64,000 nt of DNA from an uncultured Schlesneria sp. (GTDB lineage: Bacteria > Planctomycetota > Planctomycetia > Planctomycetales > Planctomycetaceae), in NCBI GenBank assembly GCA_903904835.1, contig CAIVEI010000096.1:1-64000 (forward strand), written 5' to 3'. Positions 52,801 to 63,100 of the stretch are shown here, piece after piece. The first letter of the stretch is position 1, and each line of letters begins with the position of its first letter. The translations under genes and the position numbers were made by a program. The notes beneath the pieces were generated by a model that was not told where the DNA came from, ran no database searches, and saw only the letters and a list, made by a program, of their open reading frames with translations.

Positions 52801-53012
52801 CAGTTCTGATGACCGCTCTGACTGCTGGAATCGGGTTAGTCCCGCTGGTGATGGGTGGCCAACAGCCGGGCAAGGAGATTTTGTACCCCGTGGCCACCGT
52901 CATTCTTGGGGGCCTTATCACGTCGACAATCTGTGAGTACGTCGTTCATCCAGGTTTGTTTTGGAGACTGAGTGGCACGTCGGCAGAACGGCTTGCGCGA
53001 AACGGCTTGTGA
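49815..53012 (+). CDS. CzcA/CusA-family heavy-metal RND efflux pump
   Basis: A 1065-residue RND pump with the expected twelve membrane helices and two large periplasmic loops. Landmarks: [26 protein letters not shown]-like [35 protein letters not shown], and [25 protein letters not shown] with the acidic proton-relay residues of the metal type. The GHSHAG-tailed adaptor precedes it. Residues 508-525 (VADAASVG and VADAGSVG repeats) come from two copies of a 19-bp palindrome inserted in frame, in the cytoplasmic loop between the sixth and seventh helices. The pump exports divalent or monovalent metals from the periplasm using the proton gradient. Confidence 0.9.
   Translation: [1065 protein letters not shown]
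51340..51358. repeat. REP-like palindrome inside the RND gene, first copy
   Basis: CCGACGCT (51340-51347), GCT, AGCGTCGG (51351-51358). It is preceded by CACGTAG and translates as part of VADAASVG. Same palindrome as at 16997-17015. Confidence 0.8.
51370..51388. repeat. REP-like palindrome inside the RND gene, second copy
   Basis: CCGACGCT (51370-51377), GGC, AGCGTCGG (51381-51388), followed by CCACG as in the intergenic copy. It repeats 30 bases after the first copy, so the insertion keeps the frame and adds VADAGSVG. Confidence 0.8.
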
Positions 53013-53428
53013 GGAGTGTCGACGATAGCGCGAAGGGTTTTTCGTCACACCATCGGGGACGAATGGAAAAGAGTGTGCCACGGCTTGACGGTACTCAGTC
53101 AAGCAGTGCTTTTCGGCCTCGATTAGCGGCTTAAGGCGCAAAGCCACTGCATTGCCGAGGACTCTGGAGCAGTGGCACGTCAGATCGTGGGGGGAGTCAG
53201 ACCGGCAGAAATGACCAGACTTCGTGAACTTTGGCTTTATTTTTTCACTTTTGGTCCGGGAAACGGGAGTTCGAGGAAAGTTGTCTTGTCGGAGTTGGTT
53301 TTCTGAACTATGTTCCCGCCCTCCATCTCCCACAACACATCTCGTTACTCAAATTCACGCAACGGGCTGAATTCGTTCAGTCCTCGGCGGTTTAAATTCA
53401 CCTCCCGATTATCAGGAGCTGCGGAATC
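53013..53428. other. Intergenic region, RND pump to TPR gene
   Basis: A 416-base spacer without a credible gene. A GCCACTGC / GCAGTGGC inverted repeat (53143-53150 and 53169-53176, 18-base gap) is a possible terminator for the pump operon, but no T run follows. GGAG lies upstream of the ATG at 53429. Confidence 0.45.
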
Positions 53429-54556
53429 ATGCGTATTGACGGCCTCTTGTCGCCGAGCGGCTTATGTCGCGCACTCGTGCTTGGTCTGATTCTTTTGAAT
53501 GTCGGCTGCAATGGCACCAGCGGCTGGGCCATGAATCGGTCGGGCATGAAGAACTACAATCGTGGGAACTATGCCCAGGCACGTCATCAGTTCGCACGAG
53601 CGATCGCCGATAATCCGTGCAACGCTGACTACCGATACAATCTTGCCATGGCCGTTCAGAAGCAGGGGGACGCTGCCTCGGCCGAAAAGATTCTGCGGCA
53701 TAACCTTACGATCAATGCCATGCACCAGCCGACGTATCATTCGCTGGCGCAGGTACTGACCAGTCAGGGTCGGTCTGCCGAAGCTCAAGACCTGATCGCA
53801 GGATGGGCTGAAACTCAACCGTATGTCCCCGAGGCCAACGTCGAATTGGCATGGGTTCAGAGAGAAACCGGGAATGTCGCTGGTGCCGAACAGTCGCTGC
53901 GAAACGCTCTGAAAGCCAATCCAACTCATCCGACGGCACTGGCTCACCTTGGGCAACTGTATCATGAAAGTGGTCGCGCTGATGAAGCCACCGCTTATTA
54001 TCAACGGTCGTTGGCCGCGAAATGGGATCAGCCGGAAGTCCAGTCACGTCTTGCCACCCTGGTTGAACCCGGTACATCGGGCCGAAACGGTCGACGTGCT
54101 GCGATGATGCAAAACCCGTATGAGGCCCCGATGGTCGCGGGTGGACCGACAATGACCTCGTCACCGACGATGGCTTCGACGGGTCTGTTCGGTAGTGACG
54201 CTCAGGCGATCGTATTGGAAGATCCAAGATCAAACCCGCGACCACGCGTCGGTCGAAATGGTCGTATTAATGAAGATGGTCAGGTGATTGCGGCCTATCC
54301 GCTGCCGAACTTCGATTCACCAACGACACTGGCGGCATTGCCAAACGGTTCAATCGCCGCACAGCCTGCCACGGCCTTTCAGCAGCCGGTCGTCGCGGCA
54401 GATCCGATGATGTCCCAGCAAATGGTCAGCTCAACAAATTCGCCAAATCCGACTATCGCAAGTGGTCCGCCTTTGCTACCACAAGCAGATCCAGCCACCT
54501 GGACCGCAACACCTGCTGAAATGACCGCTTCAATGCCTGTGGTCGATCCACACTGA
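53429..54556 (+). CDS. TPR-repeat lipoprotein
   Basis: A 375-residue lipoprotein: signal CRALVLGLILLNVGC with lipobox Cys27. Residues about 35-215 hold four or five tetratricopeptide repeats (KNYNRGNYAQARHQFARAI, AVQKQGDAASAEKILRHNL, VQRETGNVAGAEQSLRNAL, LYHESGRADEATAYYQRSL). The last 150 residues are Pro/Ser/Thr/Met-rich and disordered. TPR proteins form binding scaffolds; the partner is unknown. The methyltransferase gene follows 11 bases downstream, so they are probably co-transcribed. Confidence 0.8.
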   Translation: MRIDGLLSPSGLCRALVLGLILLNVGCNGTSGWAMNRSGMKNYNRGNYAQARHQFARAIADNPCNADYRYNLAMAVQKQGDAASAEKILRHNLTINAMHQPTYHSLAQVLTSQGRSAEAQDLIAGWAETQPYVPEANVELAWVQRETGNVAGAEQSLRNALKANPTHPTALAHLGQLYHESGRADEATAYYQRSLAAKWDQPEVQSRLATLVEPGTSGRNGRRAAMMQNPYEAPMVAGGPTMTSSPTMASTGLFGSDAQAIVLEDPRSNPRPRVGRNGRINEDGQVIAAYPLPNFDSPTTLAALPNGSIAAQPATAFQQPVVAADPMMSQQMVSSTNSPNPTIASGPPLLPQADPATWTATPAEMTASMPVVDPH

Positions 54557-54567
54557 TTTTCGAGATC

Positions 54568-55332
54568 ATGATTCCGATGTCCGGTACCGAAACGACTCAT
54601 CCAGATACGCTGGAATATCGTCAACATCCACAGACATTCGCCGGTCAACCCGAAGAGTTACCGGCGATCCCTGGTGGCTGGACAGAGCGTGAATGGACGA
54701 TTGAAGGGCGGACATTTCGATTGACGCTTCCGGCAGAACCGGATGCGTTTCTGGAAGACCCCGAAGTTCATGAGGCCTTCGATCGCGACCAGTATATGCC
54801 CTATTGGGCCTATCTCTGGCCTTCGGCATTGAAAATGGTCTCGGCGATATTGAAGTACAAATGGCCTGCTCACGCCGACGTACTCGAGATCGGCGCGGGG
54901 ATCGGGATCGTTGGTCTTGCGGGACTGGCTTGCGGCCTGAATGTCACGATCAGCGACTATGAATCCAAAGCGGTCGATCTGGCGATGTACAATGCTCGTC
55001 GGAACGGTTTCAAGAACGGGCAAGGGCTGGTTCTCGACTGGCGGTATCCACCTGCCCGACAGTTTCCCATTCTCTGGGGCTGCGAATTACTTTACGAAGA
55101 TCGCAACCACGAACCGCTGCTCGAACTGACTCGAAAAATGCTTACTCCGGACGGCGTCGCTTGGTTTGTCGACGGTGGCCGGATGCGAGCCGAGCGGTTT
55201 TGTCAGCTTGTGCCCCAATATGACCTGGATTTCCAGCTATTTGATGAACAGCGCCAACCACTTCCCGCCCCTCGCGTGGGTCAATACCAGCTGATCGAAA
55301 TCCGGCACCGACAGGCAATAAAACGGAGGTAA
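54568..55332 (+). CDS. Class I SAM-dependent methyltransferase (METTL/Nnt1-like)
   Basis: A 254-residue methyltransferase. It has the front motif DQYMPYWAYLWPSALKMV, motif I VLEIGAGIGIVGLAGLACG, the acidic strand VTISDYESKAV, and LDWRYPP (post II). The layout resembles the METTL16/21-like and nicotinamide-N-methyltransferase-like group, which often modifies proteins. Substrate unknown. The start could be 54568 or the Met three codons later (54577). It lies 11 bases after the TPR gene. Confidence 0.8.
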   Translation: MIPMSGTETTHPDTLEYRQHPQTFAGQPEELPAIPGGWTEREWTIEGRTFRLTLPAEPDAFLEDPEVHEAFDRDQYMPYWAYLWPSALKMVSAILKYKWPAHADVLEIGAGIGIVGLAGLACGLNVTISDYESKAVDLAMYNARRNGFKNGQGLVLDWRYPPARQFPILWGCELLYEDRNHEPLLELTRKMLTPDGVAWFVDGGRMRAERFCQLVPQYDLDFQLFDEQRQPLPAPRVGQYQLIEIRHRQAIKRR

Positions 55333-55409
55333 ATAACACGTATTGACCCTTTTTGCCGATTCGCCCTACGATCCCGCCCCTAAGTGGCTTCCGAAGGGGA
55401 TTAGCCGTC

Positions 55410-56669
55410 ATGACATGGACGGTGGGTTGGAATCGCTGGTTGTGGCTAACGCTATTCGTCGCGCTCGGATTGCGTCTTGGATTGGCGTTTGCAGTTCAGC
55501 ATGAAGTCTCAAAAACTCCCGGACGGCTGTGCCTCATTTCGGGTGATGCCGAGGGGTACTGGGAACTGGCGGGTCATATTGCCGCTGGTGAAGACTATTC
55601 CATCTTCGACCCTCCGCGTCGGCTTTTAAGAATGCCCGGTTTCCCTGCGTTACTTGCCCTGCCGAGATCCATATTTGGGAACAATCCATTCGCAGCCCGC
55701 ATCCTGCTTGCCATTGTCGGGACGATTGCATGTGGGCTGACGTATTGGCTCGGTCGCGAACTGGCGGGAGAAGCTGTTGGCGTGATGGCAGCCGCCTACA
55801 CAGCCGTCTCACCAAGCATGTGCTTATTCAGCGTCCTGTTTTTGAGTGAAACCGCGTTTGCAGCGGCAATGCTCGGCAGCCTGATCGCCGCTGCCAAACT
55901 GACCCGGCGAAAACTGGAACTTCGTCCGTCAACTTCAGGACCAGTCGGTCTGGCAACTCAGACGGGAGCACTGGTCGGACTCGCAACCTACATGAGGCCA
56001 ACGTGGCTATTGGTAGGCCCTGGATTGTCACTCCTTTTTCTGTTCTACGGCAATTTGTCCATTCGCTGGAAGCTGACTGTATCACTTGTGATCTGTCTTG
56101 CATTGGGAATTGCGCTCGCACCGTGGACAGTCCGAAATGCATGGGTCACGGGTCATTTTGTGCCGACAACATTATGGGTCGGACCGAGCCTTTATGACGG
56201 GCTTAACCCGGAAGCCACTGGTGATAGCGATATGGAGTTTTTTGAAAAAGATCGATTACTGCAAACGATGACCGAATACGAGATGGATCATGAATATCGG
56301 CGGCGTTCCTGGGCGTTCGCTATTGAGCACCCACAACAGGTGATGTGGCTGGCCCTCGTGAAACAGATACGTTATTGGAGTCCCGCACCAAATTCGCCTC
56401 AGTTCGATCATCCACTCATTCATGCCGTAGCGTGGCTGGCCTACGGGCCGCTGATCCTTCTGGCTTGCCTGGGAGCCTGGTACTCGAGGCGTGACTTCTG
56501 GCTGTTGATTCTGACTGTTGCGCCCGTTTTCTATTTCGCATCGTTGCATCTGTTGTTCGTTGGTTCGTTACGTTATCGCCTTCCAGCAGAATATCCGCTG
56601 GCCGTCATCGCGGCGATCGGCCTGAACCGATTGGCATACAACACTCAGTCTGCATTTAGCAATCACTAA
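55410..56669 (+). CDS. Polytopic glycosyltransferase, GT39/PMT-like
   Basis: A 419-residue membrane protein with about nine or ten helices. It has the GT-C family order: a short cytoplasmic N-terminus, first helix WLWLTLFVALGLRLGLAF, then a luminal loop with acidic residues (SGDAEGYWELAG) carrying the catalytic Asp/Glu, and GFPALLALP, ARILLAIVGTIACGLTYWLGREL. It should move sugars from a polyprenyl-phosphate donor to a target outside the membrane. Donor and acceptor are unknown. ATG 55410 is preferred to a TTG at 55353 because the first helix then starts near the N-terminus and GGGGA lies ten bases upstream. Confidence 0.75.
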   Translation: MTWTVGWNRWLWLTLFVALGLRLGLAFAVQHEVSKTPGRLCLISGDAEGYWELAGHIAAGEDYSIFDPPRRLLRMPGFPALLALPRSIFGNNPFAARILLAIVGTIACGLTYWLGRELAGEAVGVMAAAYTAVSPSMCLFSVLFLSETAFAAAMLGSLIAAAKLTRRKLELRPSTSGPVGLATQTGALVGLATYMRPTWLLVGPGLSLLFLFYGNLSIRWKLTVSLVICLALGIALAPWTVRNAWVTGHFVPTTLWVGPSLYDGLNPEATGDSDMEFFEKDRLLQTMTEYEMDHEYRRRSWAFAIEHPQQVMWLALVKQIRYWSPAPNSPQFDHPLIHAVAWLAYGPLILLACLGAWYSRRDFWLLILTVAPVFYFASLHLLFVGSLRYRLPAEYPLAVIAAIGLNRLAYNTQSAFSNH

Positions 56670-56718
56670 TTTCTTCCAGTTGTTTGAAAGTATCCCGCCC
56701 TCGTAACGAGACTTGATC

Positions 56719-59700
56719 GTGACCGCAATCCTCAAATGGATGATCGTCCTCGTGCTGCTACTGGCAGTCGTGGGGGGCGGTGCGGCTTACTGGTTGTATG
56801 CTCGTAGCGACGAAGGTCTCAGGATGATGGTGTTGCGCCAGCTGGAGGCGATGGCACCGACGGTGAAATTTGACATCGCACGGGCTCAATGGGACATGAC
56901 AGGCCCCATCGTCCGGATTTACGGATTGACAATCCACTTGCCTGACGACGACGACGAGACTCCGTCGTTCGAAATCCCCATGGTTGTGGCTACGCTCGAA
57001 TCGAATCAACTGGCCGAGTTCGACAATGTCGTTATTCAAAAACTTCGTATTATCAATCCAAAAGTTCGAGCAGTTCGCGGGCCTGCGAAGGACTGGAATT
57101 TACGGCAGTTGGCGTTTAAGTCATCGTCAGGATCGGTTCTGCCTGATGTCGTCGTCGAACACGGGACGATCTCGATCGAGTTACAATTATCTGATCGGCG
57201 ATCGAAGCGACTGAAACTCCAGCACTTTAATGTGACGGCGGTTCCAAAAGATTCTCGACGACTGGCGATTCAAGTCGCGACCCAGTTTGATCCTGCGGGT
57301 CCGTTGACGCTCGACATTGACGTCAATCTGGACGGACCGACATGGGAATGTGTCTCCAGTGATCCCTGGCGTGTGCCGCTCAATTCATCAGTCTTACAAC
57401 TGCTCTGCGACATCTGTCCGGAATTGGAAACGCACGTTACAAAGGCGGCAGACTGGATCGAGCGGTTGAAGTCGAAGCAGGCTGAAATGAACCCTGCTGA
57501 ACAGCCAGGTGCTCCGATGACACAGGAGCCCCCTCCCTACGCACAATCATCGCCGCCCGACTTCGGACTGCGTTGTCATTGCGATTTGAGATTTGAATTA
57601 GGCCAGCACGAACCAGGCGCTGATTTGGCGTTCCGTGTATGGGCCGAGATCGTTGAAGGGCAGATCGATCATGAGTTATTACCGTTCCCATTCCACGACC
57701 TGAGTGGAACGATTTTTGTCGATAATAATCGGAAGATCATCGTCAGCGACGTGCGAGCATCGAACGGCCCGGCTCAACTGGGTTTTGACGGTGCGGTCGT
57801 TCCCAGCAAGCCCATCGAAGGAACCCTCAAACTGCGGGGAATCGAGCTGAACGATGCAATTGTCTCCCGATTACCAGATCCGCTGCGGGATATCGTTCAA
57901 AAACTTGGGCTGACGGGCGAATGCGACGCTGACGGCAGTGTCGTTTACGACGGTGGAGTCTGGCGACCGGAACTCGATCTGCGTATCTCACGAGGGACCG
58001 TGACCGACAAACGATTTCCCGTTACGGTTCGGAACGTTGAAGGGGAGTTACATATTCGAAATAACGTGGTCACGTTTAAAGGCGAAGGGAAATACGCTGG
58101 ACAACCAGTCCTTGTCAAAGGGACGGTCAAGAACCCTGGCCCGGCGCACGAGGCGGAAATCGTACTCAAGAGTAAGAATTTGCCATTGGATGATGAATCG
58201 GTTGCCGCGTGCCCGCCTGAAGTCCGTCGAGCGATTGAGGCGATCAAATTGAGCTGTCGTCATGATGTCTGGCTGAAACTTACCAGATCCGCAGGGGAAG
58301 GGAACAAGTACAAGCCAGAGCTGATTGAAACAATCTACGACGGCAGTCTCAATTTTCACGGTTTCCCTTACAGCATAGAGCAATTGCGGGGTCGCGTGAG
58401 GTGGACGGGCGAGCTTGTCCAGTTTACCGAACTTGAAGGGATTCACGCAGGAGCGACGTTGGAGGGTCGAGGGACTTTTGAACGTCTCACGAAATCAAGC
58501 CTGCTCGACCTGGTCATCGAGGCAAAAGAAGCCTCATTCGATCGATCGTTGAAAGCAGCGCTGCCCGCCGTCCTCGTTCAGGTGTGGAACGATTTTCAGC
58601 CGCAAGGGACATTTGATCTCGTCACGCATATTACGTGGGCACCCGGTGAACCGTGCAACGTCGTGATCCCTTCGGTCAAAGTTCGCGATGGCGCCGTCAA
58701 CATCCGATGTTTCCCCTGGTCGCTTCAAAAGTTGAGCGGAGAATTCTCATTCAACACCGAGCCAGGAAAGCTCGAGATGAAACAACTGCAAGCCCAGCAC
58801 GACGACACTCGTCTGACAGCCCATGGAGTTGGCTGGTTCCCGCACGGTGCTCCCTGGTCATTAAAATTCGATCAACTCAATGTCGATCATCTGATTCCCA
58901 ACATGACCTTCTACAAGGCACTTCCCCCGGCAGTGCAACGCGTGGTGGACGTTCTGCAGCCGACAGGTGACTTTTCATTCGACGGTCCAGTTGAATTCTT
59001 CGGCTCACCACGCAGCGGTGATTCGGTCGGGGCTATTTGGAATATGCGGACCGAGCTTTCGCATTGTTCGATTCACGCAGGTATTCCCATCGAAGATATC
59101 AATGGAACGGTTCAATTGAAGGGTCGATGGGATGGCGTACAGACCGATTTGAAGGGGGAGCTGGACCTGAAGTCGGTCTCTGTATTTCGTCATGCTTCTG
59201 GAAAATCTTATCAAATCAGCGATGTTCAAGGTCCATTTTCGTTTCATGACAGAGAGTTCGTTGCCGGAAGCAAGGCGGGGGTTCCTCGGCGAAAGGTTGC
59301 TCCCGAACCGGAAAAGCGAATCCGAGGAAAGGCGGTAGGTGGAACAGTTTTTCTGGATGCTGTGGTCGACGTCCAGGACGAACCCATTTATCGAGCGGTT
59401 GCCGAGCTCAAGAATGGACAACTCGAACAATACGCACAGAAGTATCTTCGTGGACAGGACCATCTGGCAGGAGTGATGAATGGTGTAATGTCCATTCGAG
59501 GTAAGGGATCAGATGCCGGCAAAATGGAAGGAGAGGGAAGTTTGCGGATCGCTCCTGCGTCGCTTTACGAATTGCCGCTATTCGTGCAGATGTTTCAGAT
59601 GCCACAATTGCGTGTTCCAGATAGAACTGCGTTTGCGCAAGCCGATTTACGATTTACGATTGCTAACAGCCGATTCGACTTTAAATCAATCGAGCTTTTG

Positions 59701-60006
59701 GGAGACGCGATGAGTCTACGTGGTCGAGGATATGTCGGTTTTGACGGCGGAATGGATCTGGAGTTTGGTTCGAATCCCGGTCGCGGCTCACGTCGACTGC
59801 TTCAAAACCTGTTCATGGGTGGTGACTGGATTGGTGTCAGAGTGACTGGAAATGTTGGGAATCCGACAGTGAGATACGTTCCCTTTCCTGAACTTGACGA
59901 CGCCTTTCGCCAGTTTCTTGGTGCAATTGATTACAGACAAATGGCTCCTTCTCGCCAGATGGTGCCTCCCCGAACCGGTCAAGGCATGAACGAGGTTAAT
60001 CGCTGA
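56719..60006 (+). CDS. Large AsmA/TamB-like membrane-anchored protein
   Basis: A 1095-residue protein with one N-terminal membrane helix (WMIVLVLLLAVVGGGAAYWLYA), followed by a very long periplasmic region of repeated beta strands, as in AsmA-like and DUF3971 proteins. Typical pieces: VKFDIARAQWDMTGPIVRIYGLTI, YDGSLNFHGFPYSIEQLRGRV, KLEMKQLQAQHDDTRLTAHG and, near the end, RFTIANSRFDFKSIELLGDAMSLRGRGYVGFDG, matching the C-terminal AsmA repeat. These proteins are thought to carry lipids between membranes. The start is GTG 56719; a TTG two codons earlier is possible. It lies about 50 bases after the GT39-type gene. Confidence 0.75.
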   Translation: MTAILKWMIVLVLLLAVVGGGAAYWLYARSDEGLRMMVLRQLEAMAPTVKFDIARAQWDMTGPIVRIYGLTIHLPDDDDETPSFEIPMVVATLESNQLAEFDNVVIQKLRIINPKVRAVRGPAKDWNLRQLAFKSSSGSVLPDVVVEHGTISIELQLSDRRSKRLKLQHFNVTAVPKDSRRLAIQVATQFDPAGPLTLDIDVNLDGPTWECVSSDPWRVPLNSSVLQLLCDICPELETHVTKAADWIERLKSKQAEMNPAEQPGAPMTQEPPPYAQSSPPDFGLRCHCDLRFELGQHEPGADLAFRVWAEIVEGQIDHELLPFPFHDLSGTIFVDNNRKIIVSDVRASNGPAQLGFDGAVVPSKPIEGTLKLRGIELNDAIVSRLPDPLRDIVQKLGLTGECDADGSVVYDGGVWRPELDLRISRGTVTDKRFPVTVRNVEGELHIRNNVVTFKGEGKYAGQPVLVKGTVKNPGPAHEAEIVLKSKNLPLDDESVAACPPEVRRAIEAIKLSCRHDVWLKLTRSAGEGNKYKPELIETIYDGSLNFHGFPYSIEQLRGRVRWTGELVQFTELEGIHAGATLEGRGTFERLTKSSLLDLVIEAKEASFDRSLKAALPAVLVQVWNDFQPQGTFDLVTHITWAPGEPCNVVIPSVKVRDGAVNIRCFPWSLQKLSGEFSFNTEPGKLEMKQLQAQHDDTRLTAHGVGWFPHGAPWSLKFDQLNVDHLIPNMTFYKALPPAVQRVVDVLQPTGDFSFDGPVEFFGSPRSGDSVGAIWNMRTELSHCSIHAGIPIEDINGTVQLKGRWDGVQTDLKGELDLKSVSVFRHASGKSYQISDVQGPFSFHDREFVAGSKAGVPRRKVAPEPEKRIRGKAVGGTVFLDAVVDVQDEPIYRAVAELKNGQLEQYAQKYLRGQDHLAGVMNGVMSIRGKGSDAGKMEGEGSLRIAPASLYELPLFVQMFQMPQLRVPDRTAFAQADLRFTIANSRFDFKSIELLGDAMSLRGRGYVGFDGGMDLEFGSNPGRGSRRLLQNLFMGGDWIGVRVTGNVGNPTVRYVPFPELDDAFRQFLGAIDYRQMAPSRQMVPPRTGQGMNEVNR

Positions 60007-60122
60007 ATCGATTTTCTCATTTCACCTGTTCCGCAATCGATTCAATTTGTCTCGCTATTAAATGCAACCGCCTCATTTACGGACTACTAGTCCTTACCGA
60101 GACAGCCGATTACAATGCTCGT

Positions 60123-63100
60123 ATGTCACACGTCACAATTGTTACCGGCTGTGCAGGAGCAGGAAAAACAGCCAAGCTGTTCGAAAGGTACTGCACCGCA
60201 ATCGAACGCGGCCAGTCAGAGCGACTACCAGGAACAGCACTGTGGCTGACCCCAACTCATCGAATTCAAAAACGCCTGTCTCAACAAGTTGCCGGTCAGT
60301 TTGGAACCGTTTGTTTTGCTCCGAACATTTTGACCTTCGACCGGTTCGCCGTGCGGATTCTCGAAGCGGCGGGACGTCCAGCTTCGCCGATTTCGCCCGT
60401 GATGAAGCGGCTGCTGATTCGACGAATTGCCGCATCGCTTCAGGAACAAGGCGAGCTCCGTTACTTTCAACCGATTGTCGGAACGACCGGATTCTTTGAT
60501 GTCATTTCCAGCTTCATCAGCGAACTGAAACGGGAAGAAATCTGGCCGGAAACGTTTGTCGAAGCCTGTCAGCAGAGGACATCAAATCTTGCCAGACGCG
60601 ATCTCGAAGTGGGGCTGATCTATACTCGTTACCAGCAGCAACTTGCAGAACAGAACTGGTACGACAACGAAGGTCGATTTTGGTTGGCGCGAACGGCACT
60701 TGGCGACGGAGTTCGCGGGCCGTTCGCGGATGTGCAGACTCTTATCGTTGATGGCTTTGCAGATTTCACTCAAACCCAATACGAAATCCTTGGATACTTG
60801 GCGAGCTGGATTGATGAAATCTTTATCTCGTTGCCTGCCGAACAGCCACTGTCTCGAAACAACCTGTTCGCAAAGCCACAAGCCGCAATCGCACGAATTC
60901 AAGAACAACTTCCGGAAGACGCATCGTATCGGTTGGAAAGATTGCAATCTGGAATGTCGAGTGCAGCCGATGGTTCGACGCAGCAAATGCCTTCCCAATC
61001 ATTGAAATCCGTACGAGTCATTGCTGAACGACTTTTTGCGAATCCTCGTTTGATAATGCCGTCCAGTGAAGCCGACGGACTGGAAATCATTGAAGCAATT
61101 GGCCCCTTCGCAGAATGGGAGGCTGTCGCACGTCGAATCAAGGCCTTGTTGAATCGGGGCCAACGCCAACGGAGTCAACGATCTCATTCGCCAACAACGG
61201 TGACGGTAACTCAGCCGCAAGACATCGTTATCGGTCTTCGTTCCATTTCTGATGATGGACCGAGATTGTGTCAGTATCTCGCGTCCGCCGGATTACCCGT
61301 CTGGTGCGAGGCCGAATCGCCATTCACATCGAGTTCGGTCGTCCGAGCGGTTTTGTCGTTGCTGCAATTGGAGTTGGAAGATTGGCCCTTTCAACGACTA
61401 CACGCCTTCCTGGATTCGTATTTGTTCCACCCTGGCTGGCCTGAATTGGAATCCGGGCGAGCGATTCGCGCCGTTGCTGCATCGCTTCGGTATCTGCGAA
61501 TCGATGCGGGACGCGATGTGATGCTTCGTGCCTTGAGAGGTCACCTAGCCGACTCATCGAACTCGTCGGCAACTCGTGGCGATTCATTTCATGAGAATGC
61601 AAGATTGGCCGCCCCGCTTCTCGCGCGATTGTCGAAGACCCTGGATCGGCTACGCCGACCGCATACGTTGAACGACTGGGCCGATGTCTTGGCAGCGCTT
61701 GGCGATGATCTTGGGTGGAAACACCGGATCGACACGGCAACTGACGAGCTGGGACGTAGCGAATCGCGAGACCTGGACTTATTACAGCGAATTTTGCGAA
61801 CCGCTGCCGAAGCCGATCAAAAGCTTGTTACGACCGGTCGGGCACGGTCACTATCACTCGCCGATTTTGTTTCTGAATTTCGGGATTTGCTGAGCCATGA
61901 AACAGTGAATTCAGAAACGGAAACTGGCGGTTGTATTCGAATACTTGGGGTCGAACAAATTCGGAACTTGGATATCCCGCACCTCTTTCTCATAGGATTG
62001 ACCGAGAACAGTTTCCCGACGACACGTACCGATGACTGTCTTTTCAGCGAGTCAGAACGACGTGATTTCATTTCACATGGAGTTTCACTGCGGCATCGAT
62101 CAGGACATCACGCGGACGAAATGTTTTTGTTTTACAGCGTTGTCACGAGGGCCCGGCAAAGCCTGACACTTAGCTACCCTGCCGTTAATTCCAAAGGGCA
62201 GCCGGTTTTCCCAAGCCCCTACGTAACCGCATTGAAGTCGCTCTTTACCAGTGACTCACTTAAGGAAACCTGCGAAGGCCAACTGAATCCCGTTCCGTCT
62301 GTTGACCGATCGATCACACCGACTGATCTGCGACTTTCGGCCATGGTCCTGGCTCGTGAAGGTCATCCCGACTTATTTCGTGCTGTTCTCGATCTGGACT
62401 CTCTTCGCAAGAGGGTGTTCAACACACTCGCCGCCTGCGAAGTTGCCAGTGATCGATTCCACCAGCGGGGATTTACGAAATATGAAGGGCGTTTGGAACT
62501 GCCTCAAAACCTGCTCGGACTTCGACAACGATTTGGGCGTCATCATCAGTTTAGTGCGACCGAATTTGAAGGCTATGCGCGCTGCCCTTTCCAATTCTGG
62601 CTATCAACGGTGTTGAAAGTTGGCGCGGTCGAAGCACCTGAAGAAGGAACGGACTACGCCGCACGCGGGACGTTGCTGCACGAAGTTCTAGCCAAGCTCT
62701 TGGTCGAAGGAAGCTTGGCAGATCCCGAAGCGCTGAGAAATCGGTTTTGTGAGCTCGTCGATTTGCAACTCGATCGCCATGTCCCCGCGACGGAACTGCA
62801 ACGAGCATTGATAAAAATCGAACGTACAATCCTCAAGCAATGGGCTGATGCATTCGTCGAACAACAGGTGGAGTACGAGCAGCGCGTCGACGAAGTCATT
62901 AAAGAAACGCAATCGCTAGCTCCGGAGATTCCGTTTGGCCGGCTACCCGAAGTTTCCTCCGCGACTCTAGAAGCCCATCAGGCCATCGAGTTTGGCAACG
63001 GCGAAAATCGCGTCAATCTACGTGGTCGAATCGATCGCGTCGATGTAGGCTTGTACGAAGGACGTCCGGCTTACGTTGTGATCGATTATAAGACCGGTCA

